From: an uncultured Oscillospiraceae bacterium
Lineage (GTDB): Bacteria; Bacillota; Clostridia; Oscillospirales; Acutalibacteraceae
Direction: 5' to 3'
Length of the DNA: 64,000 nucleotides
Assembly (NCBI GenBank): GCA_958366985.1
Contig: CATXDC010000009.1
Location: forward strand, 1 to 64,000
This document shows, piece after piece, positions 15,809-24,583 of the stretch. The notes beneath the pieces were generated by a model. That model ran no database searches and had not been told where the DNA came from. It worked only from the letters and a program-made list of their open reading frames with translations. A program made the position numbers and the translations under genes. Each line of letters opens with the position of its first letter. Within the stretch, counting starts at the first letter, position 1.

Positions 15809-17500
15809 TTGGCGCAGGTTAAAAAGTCAAGAAAAAATGTGCTTAACAACTTGAAAAATGCCACCACAAGAGAGATTTTAGCATTTTCTCTGCTGCCGTT
15901 TGGTCTTTTAACGTTTACCAATGTTATCGGCGGTGCTCTCAACGTTTACTTTTCGGATGTCTTAGGACTCGGTCTTGTCGCAACAGGTCTTATCCTTGCA
16001 CTTACTAAAGTGTGGGACGCAATCAACGATCCCATGATGGGTATGCTTGTTGACAGAACAAGAACAAAATGGGGTAAATGCCGTCCCTGGGTTATCAGCA
16101 TGTCTGTCCCGCTGTGCGTTTCCCTTGTACTTCTGTTTGCACCCGTCGATTTCGGCGACAGATTCGGTACATTTTCTCTTTCTCAGATAAATCTTGAGGA
16201 GACAATTGCAACAATCGGCAACGGCTTCCATGTTGTCAGAGATCAAAGCGGTCCCATTTCAGTAGGTAACTTCTGGTACGCTGTTATTGCATACCTTATT
16301 TTCTACACTTTCAACACTGCTGTTGATATCCCCTATCAGGGACTCACTCCCCTTGTTTTCCCTCAGAGCGAACAGAGAGTTAAAGCTATTTCATGGAGCA
16401 ATATTATCGGTTCAATCGGAACAGTTCTTCCGTCAATCGTTTTCTTCCCCATTGTTTATGCTTTCAAAGATGAGCGTCAGGGATACTTTGTTGCGGCAAT
16501 CGTTTTCGCCGTACTGGCCGGTGTTCCCATGATTGCATCTTTCTTCGGTATAAAAGAAAAGGTTTACATTAAACCTCAGAAGGTTAAATACACCCAGACC
16601 CTTAAGATGATTTTCAGCAATAAAAACATGACAGTACTCATTATCACTGCATTTTTTGCTGCAATAACAAACATCGGTGCAATGTTCCTTATGTATTTCG
16701 CAAAATGGAACTGCTACGGAATTTTTGATTTCCCGGCAATTGAGGCCTGGATGAAATCTACACTGGGCTTTTCAATTCCTCTTTCTGAAGAAGGTATTCT
16801 TTTCCCGCTTCTTAGTATTTCAAGCGGTATTTCTTATATGCTTTCAATGGCAATTGTTCCTCCCCTTCTTAAAAAGATGGACAAGAAAACCCTTTGGATT
16901 AGAATGAGCCTTATTTTTGCAGTAGCTGACGTGCTTGTTTACCTTATCTGCATGTATGTTGTCCCCTACACCAGCGCAGACCTTGCTGTTGCAAGAGCAG
17001 GATTTGCAGTATATGCAATTCTCCGCTTCTTTACAAACTTCCCTGTCGGAATGAGCACAGTGCTTATTACCGCTATTTTCTCAGACACTGTCGACACTAT
17101 CGAAATGGAGTCAGGTGAACGTCTTGAAGGCGCAGTTTTCTCATTCAAGAGCCTTGTTAACAAGTTTGGCGTTGCAGGATTCAACCTTATAATCATGGCT
17201 ATTGTTAACGCTTTTGGATACGAAAACCTTCAGCTTCTTGCAACTAAAAAGGAAGAGCTTGCACAGGTTGGACAGACTCTTCAGAGAAGCGAAGTTCTTC
17301 AGTACGAACCCGCTCTCAACGCTATTTTCTTCATGCTCACCGTAATGGGAGCTATCGGACTTGTGCTTCAGGCAATCCCCATGTTCTTCTATAAGTTCGA
17401 TGAAAAAGAGAACGAAGCAAAAATTGCTAAATTCCGTGAGGAAAAAGAAGCAAAACTTCAGGCAGAGCTTGACGCTGCTATGGCTGAACAGTCTAAATAA
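15809..17500 (+). CDS. GPH-family sugar:cation symporter
   Basis: 563-aa major facilitator of the glycoside-pentoside-hexuronide:cation family (MelB-like), about 12 membrane helices. The diagnostic loop DPMMGMLVDRTRTKWGKCRPW is present between helices 2 and 3. The AVDIPYQGL motif follows helix 4. An insertion of about 40 hydrophilic residues lies between helices 3 and 4. The charged C-terminal tail (rich in E and K) is cytoplasmic. I prefer TTG 15809, since GAAAGGA lies 8 bases upstream; the ATG at 15800 overlaps that site. Substrate unknown; the adjacent serine hydrolase gives no clue. A terminator follows. Confidence 0.87.
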   Translation: MAQVKKSRKNVLNNLKNATTREILAFSLLPFGLLTFTNVIGGALNVYFSDVLGLGLVATGLILALTKVWDAINDPMMGMLVDRTRTKWGKCRPWVISMSVPLCVSLVLLFAPVDFGDRFGTFSLSQINLEETIATIGNGFHVVRDQSGPISVGNFWYAVIAYLIFYTFNTAVDIPYQGLTPLVFPQSEQRVKAISWSNIIGSIGTVLPSIVFFPIVYAFKDERQGYFVAAIVFAVLAGVPMIASFFGIKEKVYIKPQKVKYTQTLKMIFSNKNMTVLIITAFFAAITNIGAMFLMYFAKWNCYGIFDFPAIEAWMKSTLGFSIPLSEEGILFPLLSISSGISYMLSMAIVPPLLKKMDKKTLWIRMSLIFAVADVLVYLICMYVVPYTSADLAVARAGFAVYAILRFFTNFPVGMSTVLITAIFSDTVDTIEMESGERLEGAVFSFKSLVNKFGVAGFNLIIMAIVNAFGYENLQLLATKKEELAQVGQTLQRSEVLQYEPALNAIFFMLTVMGAIGLVLQAIPMFFYKFDEKENEAKIAKFREEKEAKLQAELDAAMAEQSK

Positions 17501-17518
17501 AAATTCATATAAAACTCA

Positions 17519-17549
17519 GGAGCTCCCGCTGCAGTGGGAGCTCCTTTTT
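17519..17549 (+). terminator. Terminator of the GPH symporter gene
   Basis: Perfect 9-bp arms (17519-17527 and 17536-17544) followed by five T. Confidence 0.85.
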
Positions 17550-17563
17550 ATGTTTATTTTCAT

Positions 17564-19159
17564 TTATTTATCAGATCTCAGCAATCCGAAAATATCCGGG
17601 TCAATAACCGGAAGTGCCGATGAAACAACTCCCTTTGCCGCAGCTTTAAGAGGACTTGTAACATTAAGTCCGATAAAGCCCATCCAGAATACAGCCAAGT
17701 CATAAAGAGGCTGCTCGGCACGTGAATGAATAAGTACGGCTCCCCTTTCTCCGAAAACAAAGCGCATTTTTCTTATCTGGGTCATCTGTAGTGGTCTTAT
17801 CCACACTTCAAAGCTGCCGTCACTTCTCCATGCACCCTGTGCGGCAATATCAAGTTCCAAATCAGCAAGCTTAATTTTGCTCATTCTTACTTTACCGTCA
17901 AGTCCTATTTCAATGGTATTCTCAGGGCTGTTTCTTTCCTTAAATGTCATAGATGCACTGCTCAAAGAAAATTCAAAACGGATATTGTCTATATTTCCCG
18001 GTTTTTTGGAAAGCATAAATGTAGCGGGTGCTGCGAGAATACTTGCAAATCCTGTATCCCTTGTATGTATGGATTTTCCCGTAAGCTTTTCTTCCATCTG
18101 AGGATTACGGGGCATAACCTCCATAAGAGGCATTGAAAGAGAAGCTATTTTATCCCGGAGCTTCTTAAGTGCTTCGGGATTTTCAGGCATAGGTTCATCA
18201 GTAAATCCCTGTGGGAAATGACGCCAGATTGCGTTGAGTGTTCCCTGCTCATCGGGAGCTCCGGCATTTGTAACTATACAGCAGTCGTAATCCTTCATGG
18301 CAATTGAAAACTGTGAAAACAATCCGTCACAGCGGTAGGAATTTGGCAATCTGTTCATCCAGAACTGAAAACCGTATCCAACTCTGTTATCAGGCTTTCC
18401 CGGTGCGTTATCCACCTGATATGAGGTAGCCTCGGCAAGATAATCAGCGGGAATTACCTGTTTACCCTCCCACATTCCGTTTTGCAGACAGCACTGTATT
18501 ATTTTTGCCTGATCTTCTGTTTTAAGCTGTAAACCCCATCCGCCTGCCTCAATGCCGTTCTGATCGGTTTCCCAGAACGGGCGGTCTATTCCGAGGGGCT
18601 CAAAAAGCCTCGGCATAAGGTAATCGGTTACATTCATGCCCGTAACCTTATTTACTATGGCACAGAGCATGTAGGAGTTTTCATTGGTATATACAAACTT
18701 TGTACCAGGCTTCCATGCAAAGGGAGCAGACAAAAAGTTTTTAATCCAGTCCATTTTTTCGGTATTGACCATGGGATTCATCAGCTTTCCGCTGGTCATA
18801 GTGAGAAGATGACGGATATTAAGCTCCATTGCCTCACGTGAAATAACTCTCGGAAGCTTATCTTCAAAAAGAGGATAAACTTTTGTATCAAGAGAAACAA
18901 GTCCCTCAGATATTGCAAATCCCATTGCCAGAGAGGAGATACTCTTACTGTGTGAATACATCGTATGAGCAGTTTCACTGTTAAAAGGTTTCCACCAGGC
19001 TTCCGCCGCAACTTTGCCGTGACGCAGGATCATAAAGGAATGAAGCTCCACTTTGCTCCTTTCGCAGTCCTCTATAAAATTTAGGATTGATTCCGATGAA
19101 ATTCCCAAAGATTCTGGACTTACCGCACGTTCCAAATGTTTTTTTGTCATATTTATCAT
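17564..19159 (-). CDS. Beta-lactamase-fold serine hydrolase (class C / S12-like)
   Basis: About 531 aa. The N-terminal 340 residues form a penicillin-binding-protein-like beta-lactamase domain: SxxK in YSHSKSISSLAMG near 70, Tyr-x-Asn in FVYTNENSYML near 155, and a GWGLQLKTEDQAKI segment typical of esterase-like members. The remaining 180 residues are a beta-rich domain like the DUF3471-type tail of esterases. There is no signal peptide, so it is probably a cytoplasmic esterase or amidase rather than a resistance enzyme. Two adjacent ATG codons are possible; the second (19159) has better spacing from GGAG. Confidence 0.8.
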   Translation of the reverse strand: MINMTKKHLERAVSPESLGISSESILNFIEDCERSKVELHSFMILRHGKVAAEAWWKPFNSETAHTMYSHSKSISSLAMGFAISEGLVSLDTKVYPLFEDKLPRVISREAMELNIRHLLTMTSGKLMNPMVNTEKMDWIKNFLSAPFAWKPGTKFVYTNENSYMLCAIVNKVTGMNVTDYLMPRLFEPLGIDRPFWETDQNGIEAGGWGLQLKTEDQAKIIQCCLQNGMWEGKQVIPADYLAEATSYQVDNAPGKPDNRVGYGFQFWMNRLPNSYRCDGLFSQFSIAMKDYDCCIVTNAGAPDEQGTLNAIWRHFPQGFTDEPMPENPEALKKLRDKIASLSMPLMEVMPRNPQMEEKLTGKSIHTRDTGFASILAAPATFMLSKKPGNIDNIRFEFSLSSASMTFKERNSPENTIEIGLDGKVRMSKIKLADLELDIAAQGAWRSDGSFEVWIRPLQMTQIRKMRFVFGERGAVLIHSRAEQPLYDLAVFWMGFIGLNVTSPLKAAAKGVVSSALPVIDPDIFGLLRSDK

Positions 19160-19411
19160 CATCTCTCCTTTTTTTACTTTTAATCACATTTTATTAGTGA
19201 ATTGTAACACTTTTATTATTTTTTGTAAAGAATTTATATTCAAAACAACGTAGCTTTTACCACCTCTTTAGTTTTATTCTATTTTAGAATTAAAGTATAC
19301 CAAAATTTTACATTGGCGTTTGTGAAAAAACATTATAAAATTGGTTGACAAAATAGCTTTTTTATTCACTGATACAAACTTTCTTTTTACCCTTAAAACT
19401 GTCGAAAAAAC

Positions 19412-19420
19412 TGTTATAAT
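19412..19420 (+). promoter_or_regulatory. Extended -10 promoter of pflB
   Basis: TGT followed by TATAAT (19415-19420), with no good -35. A very similar core, CTGTTATAATAC, precedes ppdK at 51751-51762. Confidence 0.55.
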
Positions 19421-19430
19421 ACTTATGGAA

Positions 19431-19459
19431 AGACATGTATACCACACATATATATGTCT
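19431..19459 (+). promoter_or_regulatory. 5'-terminal hairpin of the pflB mRNA
   Basis: Eleven-pair stem (19431-19441 with 19449-19459) containing one G-U pair, loop of 7. It begins about 4 bases after the predicted transcription start. Hairpins in this position commonly stabilise mRNAs. Confidence 0.5.
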
Positions 19460-19502
19460 GTTCCGAACTCTACTTAATTTCGTCATTACGGCGATTTATA
19501 AA

Positions 19503-19546
19503 GGCGCTGTCTACCGCACAGCAGTGCCGATAAACTATGGTGCGGT
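19503..19546 (+). promoter_or_regulatory. Possible H-type pseudoknot in the pflB leader
   Basis: Stem 1 pairs GGCGCTG (19503-19509) with CAGTGCC (19522-19528), one G-U. Stem 2 pairs ACCGCAC (19513-19519) with GTGCGGT (19540-19546), perfect. The stems interleave with loops of 3, 2 and 11 bases, which is normal H-type geometry; otherwise they are alternative folds. The structure ends 5 bases before the ribosome site of pflB. Confidence 0.4.
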
Positions 19547-19569
19547 TAATTGAAAGGAAGGGATAAAAA

Positions 19570-21765
19570 ATGGAAAACAAAATTAACGTAAGAGATTTTA
19601 TTATCGAAAACTACACCCCTTACTACGGTGACGGAGATTTTCTTGCTCCTGCAACAGAAAAGACACTTAAGCTTTTCGATAAAGTAAAGAAGCTTATGGA
19701 GGCTGAAAGACAGGCCGGCGGAGTTCTCGACATTGATGAACATACAATTTCAACAATTTCCGCTCACGAGCCCGGATACATCGACAAGGATCTTGAGGAC
19801 ATCGTAGGTCTTCAGACAGACGCTCCCCTCAAGAGAGCAATCATCCCCTTCGGCGGAATCCGTATGGTTCGCTCCTCACTTAAAGCATACAACCGTGAGA
19901 TGGATCCCAAAGTTGAAGAGATCTTCCGTTACAGAAAGACTCACAACGACGGCGTCTTCGACTGCTATTCAGATGAGATGAAAAAAGCTCGTCACACAGG
20001 TATCATCACAGGTCTTCCAGATGCATACGGCAGAGGAAGAATCATCGGTGACTACCGTCGTGTAGCTCTTTACGGCGTTGACTTCCTTATCGAGCAGAAG
20101 CAGGAAGCTAAGAGAGAGATTGCAAACCGTGCAAGACTTCACGGTGAGGAAATCAGAACTCTCGAAGAGCTTTCCGACCAGATCAGAGCTCTTGAAGAGC
20201 TTAAGGTTATGGCTGAAAAGTACGGCTATGACATCAGCAAGCCCGCAACAGATTTCAAAGAGGCTGTTCAGTGGGTATACTTCGGATACCTCGGAGCTGT
20301 TAAAGAGCAGAACGGTGCAGCAATGAGCCTTGGCCGTGTTTCCACATTCCTTGACATCTACGCAGAGCGTGACCTCAAGAGCGGTAAGTACACAGAGAGC
20401 GAGATCCAGGAAATTGTTGACGCTTTCGTTATGAAACTTCGTATGGTTCGCTTCCTCAGAACTCCCGCTTACGATGAGCTCTTCTCAGGTGACCCCACAT
20501 GGGTTACAGAGTCAATCGGCGGTATCGGACTTGACGGACGTCCTCTCGTAACAAAGAACTCCTTCCGTTTCCTCCACACTCTTGTAAACCTCGGACCTGC
20601 TCCCGAGCCCAACATGACAATCCTCTGGAGCTCAAAGCTTCCCGAAGGCTTCAAGAATTTCTGCTCAAAGATTTCTATTGAGACATCTTCAATCCAGTAT
20701 GAGAACGATGACCTTATGCGTGAAAAGTTCGGCGATGACTACGGTATCGCTTGCTGCGTAAGCGCAATGAGAATCGGTAAGCAGATGCAGTTCTTCGGAG
20801 CAAGAGCAAACCTTGCTAAGGCTCTTCTTTACGCTATCAACGGCGGTAAGGACGAGAAGAGCGGCGATCAGATTGCTCCCGCTTTCGAGCCTATCACAGA
20901 TGAGTATCTCGATTACGATAAAGTCTACGAAAAGTATGACAAAATGTGCGACTGGCTTGCTGGTCTCTACATCAACACCCTTAATATTATCCACTATATG
21001 CACGATAAATACGCTTATGAAAAGCTCGAAATGGCTCTTCATGACGAGGATATCGTAAGAACTTCCGCTTGCGGTATTGCAGGTTTCAGCGTTGTTGTTG
21101 ACAGCCTTTCAGCTATTAAGTATGCAAAGGTTAAGCCTATCCGCAACGAGGACGGACTTGTTGTTGACTACGAAATTGAAGGCGACTATCCCGCATTCGG
21201 CAACAACGATCCCAGAGTTGACGAGATCGCATGTGAAGTTGTTGAGAAGTTCATGGCTAAACTTGCTCAGCACCACACATATCGTCATTCAAAACCCACT
21301 CTTTCAATTCTTACAATCACATCAAACGTTGTTTACGGTAAGAAGACAGGTAACACTCCTGACGGACGTCGTGCAGGCGAGCCTTTCGCTCCCGGTGCTA
21401 ACCCCATGCACAAGAGAGATAAGAACGGCTGCATAGCTTCCATGATGTCAGTTGCAAAGCTTCCCTACGATGCTGCTGAGGATGGTATTTCCTACACATT
21501 CTCAATTGTTCCCGGCGCACTTGGCAAGACTGAAGATGAGAAGATTGTTAACCTTTCAAAGCTTCTTGACGGTTACTTCGATGAGACAGGACACCACATT
21601 AACGTTAACGTTCTCAACCGTGAGGTCCTCCTTGACGCTATGGATCATCCTGAGCTTTATCCTCAGCTTACAGTCAGAGTTTCAGGCTACGCTGTAAACT
21701 TCGTAAAACTTACAAGAGAGCAGCAGCTTGACGTTATCAACCGTACTTTCCACACCCGCTTCTAA
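19570..21765 (+). CDS. pflB: Formate C-acetyltransferase (pyruvate formate-lyase)
   Basis: 731-aa glycyl-radical enzyme that converts pyruvate and CoA into acetyl-CoA and formate in the cytoplasm. The two active-site cysteines are adjacent at 395-396 in GIACCVSAMR. The radical glycine is Gly706 in VRVSGYAV near the C-terminus, as required. Length is close to the usual 740-760 aa. Codon use is strongly biased, which suggests high expression. The start has GAAAGGAAGGG upstream. Its activase follows at once. A long structured leader precedes it. Confidence 0.95.
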   Translation: MENKINVRDFIIENYTPYYGDGDFLAPATEKTLKLFDKVKKLMEAERQAGGVLDIDEHTISTISAHEPGYIDKDLEDIVGLQTDAPLKRAIIPFGGIRMVRSSLKAYNREMDPKVEEIFRYRKTHNDGVFDCYSDEMKKARHTGIITGLPDAYGRGRIIGDYRRVALYGVDFLIEQKQEAKREIANRARLHGEEIRTLEELSDQIRALEELKVMAEKYGYDISKPATDFKEAVQWVYFGYLGAVKEQNGAAMSLGRVSTFLDIYAERDLKSGKYTESEIQEIVDAFVMKLRMVRFLRTPAYDELFSGDPTWVTESIGGIGLDGRPLVTKNSFRFLHTLVNLGPAPEPNMTILWSSKLPEGFKNFCSKISIETSSIQYENDDLMREKFGDDYGIACCVSAMRIGKQMQFFGARANLAKALLYAINGGKDEKSGDQIAPAFEPITDEYLDYDKVYEKYDKMCDWLAGLYINTLNIIHYMHDKYAYEKLEMALHDEDIVRTSACGIAGFSVVVDSLSAIKYAKVKPIRNEDGLVVDYEIEGDYPAFGNNDPRVDEIACEVVEKFMAKLAQHHTYRHSKPTLSILTITSNVVYGKKTGNTPDGRRAGEPFAPGANPMHKRDKNGCIASMMSVAKLPYDAAEDGISYTFSIVPGALGKTEDEKIVNLSKLLDGYFDETGHHINVNVLNREVLLDAMDHPELYPQLTVRVSGYAVNFVKLTREQQLDVINRTFHTRF

Positions 21766-21791
21766 TAATCAACTTACAGGCAGGGTTATTT

Positions 21792-22526
21792 ATGGGCAAA
21801 GAGCTAATAGGAAAATTTCATTCAAAAGAAACATTCGGCACCGTTGACGGTCCGGGCATACGCTATGTCGCATTTATGCAGGGCTGCGCTTTGAGATGCA
21901 GATACTGCCATAATCCCGACACCTGGCTTCCCGGCTCTTACAGCTACACCATGACCGTTGATGAGCTTGTCAATGACGTAAAACAGTACAGAAACTTTAT
22001 CCGTACCGGAGGAGTAACCTTCTCCGGCGGAGAGCCTCTGTTACAGCATGAGTTTGTCACCGAAGCCATTCTCAGACTCAAAGAAGAGGGCTTCGGAACA
22101 GCTCTTGACACCTGCGGATATTTCCCCCTCGAACAGGCAAAGACAGCGCTGCGTGAGGCGGAAGTAGTTATGCTCGACATAAAGGCAATAGACGCTGCCA
22201 TGTGTGCCGCTATTACCGGACAGAGCAACGAAAACGCCCTTAAGGTACTGCGTTTCCTTGAAGATGAGGGACAGCGTGTCTGGATACGTCATGTGCTTCT
22301 CCCCGGCTTTACACTTATGGAACCGGAATTGAGAAAGCTTGCAGATTTTCTTAAAGACTACAAATGCATAGAATGTGTTGAGCTTCTCCCCTTCCACAAA
22401 ATGGGAGAGTTCAAATGGGAACAGCTTAATCTCAGCTATTCTCTCAAGGGAGTTGCATCTCCTGCCGCAGAAGAAGTGGAAAGAGCAAGAAGAATTTTCA
22501 CTGAGGCAGGACTTAAGCTTCACTGA
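21792..22526 (+). CDS. pflA: Pyruvate formate-lyase-activating enzyme
   Basis: 244-aa radical-SAM enzyme that abstracts hydrogen from Gly706 of PflB to install the glycyl radical. The [4Fe-4S] motif CALRCRYCHNP (Cys-x3-Cys-x2-Cys) is near residue 32, and the GGE SAM motif is in VTFSGGEPLLQ near 80. It lies 26 bases after pflB with no terminator between them, so the two are co-transcribed. A terminator follows. Confidence 0.94.
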   Translation: MGKELIGKFHSKETFGTVDGPGIRYVAFMQGCALRCRYCHNPDTWLPGSYSYTMTVDELVNDVKQYRNFIRTGGVTFSGGEPLLQHEFVTEAILRLKEEGFGTALDTCGYFPLEQAKTALREAEVVMLDIKAIDAAMCAAITGQSNENALKVLRFLEDEGQRVWIRHVLLPGFTLMEPELRKLADFLKDYKCIECVELLPFHKMGEFKWEQLNLSYSLKGVASPAAEEVERARRIFTEAGLKLH

Positions 22527-22545
22527 TAAACACAATAAAAACTTA

Positions 22546-22577
22546 AAGCACCGCTTAAGCGGTGCTTTTTATTTTTT
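22546..22577 (+). terminator. Terminator of pflB-pflA
   Basis: Nine-bp perfect arms around TTAA, followed by a T-rich tract. Confidence 0.88.
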
Positions 22578-22619
22578 TCATCTATACGGATTCAATATGA
22601 TTATGGAGATTTTATTTAT

Positions 22620-22806
22620 AAGTCACCAACGTGGGCGACTGTCGATGAATTGGTTATGTATGACTCTTCAGTTTCTGCTGTTTCTGCTTTGATTTTTCAC
22701 AAACTGTGACACAGGCACTTATACTTCTGTGCGCCGCATCTCGGTGTGCGGCTTATATGCAGGTTTAACCTGCTGCCAGGTTCAGCCTACCAAGGGGCTT
22801 TTTTGG
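22620..22806. ncRNA. Candidate structured RNA in the pflA - GH20 gap
   Basis: The gap carries several stems: GTC/GAC at 22622-22639, GCCGCA with TGCGGC (about 22733-22752), GCAGG with CCTGC (22759-22773), and GGGGC followed by six T at about 22794-22803. This is more structure than expected for a spacer. Wobble evidence is mixed between strands, so the strand is left open. It could also be a complex terminator region for the convergent GH20 gene. No family recognised. Confidence 0.3.
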
Positions 22807-22825
22807 TACATAGCGCCTGCTACAA

Positions 22826-24394
22826 TTATTTTGCAGTGGATTTCACAATAGCGTCATCAATTAAATTGTGAAGTCCCTGCCAGTGAAGCTGACGGCGGTT
22901 AAACCAAAGAGATGATGCCGCAGCTCTGAGCTTTGAGGGCATTGCCTTTTTGAGAGATGCTCCCTTAACGCCGTAAAGGGAAAGAAAATCATAATAGAAA
23001 TCCATTTTTCCCAGGAAATTTTCCCAGCTTTTGTTTTCAGCCCCTGTCCATGCGGTTTCACATATGGCTCCCAAACGAGGAAATGTCTTTAAATATGCAG
23101 TTCTCATATCAGGCACATATTCCGTCCACAAAGGCGCTTCAACGCCCCTTATATGTTTCATATCCTCATCTGAAAATCCTTTTATCGGATCAAACTCATA
23201 GGCAAATTTAAGGTTTATCCAGCCATAGGGTAAATCAAGATAATATGGAAAAGAGCTTGTGATAATCATATCCCTGCCGGCTTTCATTTCTGATTTAATA
23301 ACAGGCAGCTTTTCCGTGGAAATACCGCAGAGATTCCATGCTATTGAAGGGTCAAGCCATTTGGTGGGCTCGATGTCGTCCCAGTTCCACATAATGGTTT
23401 TAATTCCCTTTTCCTTCAAATATCCGTTAACCTTACTCATAAAGAACTGCTGAAGCTCTTCCGAGTTTTTTAGTCCCTGTTTCTTTATCTCCGCCTGACA
23501 TCTCGGACAAATATCCCAGCGCATTTTATAAGCTTCATCACCACCAAGATGGATTTCTCCGTCAGGGAAAAGCTCCGCTATTTCATCAAGAACATCAAAG
23601 ACAAATTTATATGTACTTTCTTTTCCGGCACACAGAATATCATGTTTGACTCCCCAGTGAGTTGCAACTTTAAGCTTTCTGTCAAAGCAGGAAAGATAAG
23701 GATAACAGGCTATTGCAGAAACTGTATGTCCCGGTATATCAAACTCCGGAATTACACGAATGAATTTAGAATGTGCATAAGAAACTATTTCTCTTATTTC
23801 GTCCTGAGTATAATATCCGCTTCTCGGTATAAATCCAAAGTTAGTATGGCTGCGGCGTGATCCCTTCTGCGTAAGCAGAGGATATTTCTTTATCTCTATT
23901 CTCCAGCCCTGATCCTCTGTAAGATGAAAGTGAAATGTATTGAGCTTATGAAGAGCCATAAGGTCGAGAAACTTTTTAACTTCTTCCACTTTATAAAAAT
24001 AACGTCCTACATCAAGCATAAAGCCTCTGTACTTAAAGCGTGGTGCATCTTCAATCGTCATAACTGGAATTTTATCCCCGCACTGAAAAAGAATCTGCTT
24101 TAAAGTCTGTACAGCATAAAAAGCTCCATGCTCACTGTATGCTTCAATGATTATACTGTCGTTATTTATATTAAGCCGATATCCTTCTTCTCCTAGTGAA
24201 GAAAATTCATCCCCTATTTTCACTTTGATATAACTTATTATATTTTCAATATTCTGTTTTTTTGAAAGAGAAATAAATTCACCCATTTCTCTTAAAAGAA
24301 ATTCAGGAACTGCATTTTCAGTCACAGGATTTTCGGGGCTAAAAAAGCCTTCACCATATATAATTTTATTTGGTGCTGGTATTAGTTTAATCAT
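22826..24394 (-). CDS. Glycoside hydrolase family 20 beta-N-acetylhexosaminidase
   Basis: 522 aa. The N-terminal 120 residues form a GH20b-like alpha/beta domain. The catalytic barrel follows, with HFHLTEDQGWRIEIK near 155, the substrate-assisted Asp-Glu pair at 286-287 in HLGGDEAYK, and the aromatic WNWDD segment near 335. It removes terminal GlcNAc or GalNAc from glycans. There is no signal peptide, so it probably works on imported oligosaccharides. Four Cys around the catalytic pair (ICPRCQAE) are a common feature of clostridial members. Single gene with its own AGGTG ribosome site. Confidence 0.9.
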   Translation of the reverse strand: MIKLIPAPNKIIYGEGFFSPENPVTENAVPEFLLREMGEFISLSKKQNIENIISYIKVKIGDEFSSLGEEGYRLNINNDSIIIEAYSEHGAFYAVQTLKQILFQCGDKIPVMTIEDAPRFKYRGFMLDVGRYFYKVEEVKKFLDLMALHKLNTFHFHLTEDQGWRIEIKKYPLLTQKGSRRSHTNFGFIPRSGYYTQDEIREIVSYAHSKFIRVIPEFDIPGHTVSAIACYPYLSCFDRKLKVATHWGVKHDILCAGKESTYKFVFDVLDEIAELFPDGEIHLGGDEAYKMRWDICPRCQAEIKKQGLKNSEELQQFFMSKVNGYLKEKGIKTIMWNWDDIEPTKWLDPSIAWNLCGISTEKLPVIKSEMKAGRDMIITSSFPYYLDLPYGWINLKFAYEFDPIKGFSDEDMKHIRGVEAPLWTEYVPDMRTAYLKTFPRLGAICETAWTGAENKSWENFLGKMDFYYDFLSLYGVKGASLKKAMPSKLRAAASSLWFNRRQLHWQGLHNLIDDAIVKSTAK

Positions 24395-24484
24395 ATTTAC
24401 ACCTCGTTATTTTTTTCGGATTGAATTATATCATTTTGTGCTGTTAAAAACAATATTCCTATTTTCAACATGATAGTTATCAAT

Positions 24485-24512
24485 TTGACAATAATATAAT
24501 TTTAATTATAAT
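24485..24512 (+). promoter_or_regulatory. Full-consensus promoter of the orphan HTH gene
   Basis: TTGACA (24485-24490), 16-base spacer, TATAAT (24507-24512). Both boxes are perfect. Confidence 0.75.
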
Positions 24513-24520
24513 ATATTATG

Positions 24521-24532
24521 TTACATATGTAA
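24521..24532. promoter_or_regulatory. Palindromic operator candidate at the start of transcription
   Basis: TTACATATGTAA is a perfect 12-base palindrome placed 9 bases after the -10 box, where a repressor would block initiation. It may be the autoregulatory site of the downstream HTH protein. Confidence 0.4.
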
Positions 24533-24583
24533 TCGTTGTATGTCTTTTAAATATAATAACATACATTTTCAGGAGGTATTGGT

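Larger units (their letters stand above)
19160..19569. other. Divergent intergenic region with the pflB promoter and leader
   Basis: About 410 AT-rich bases. The left part holds the serine-hydrolase control region, in which I see no clear promoter. The right part holds the pflB promoter and a leader of about 140 bases with ordered structure, listed separately. Confidence 0.6.
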
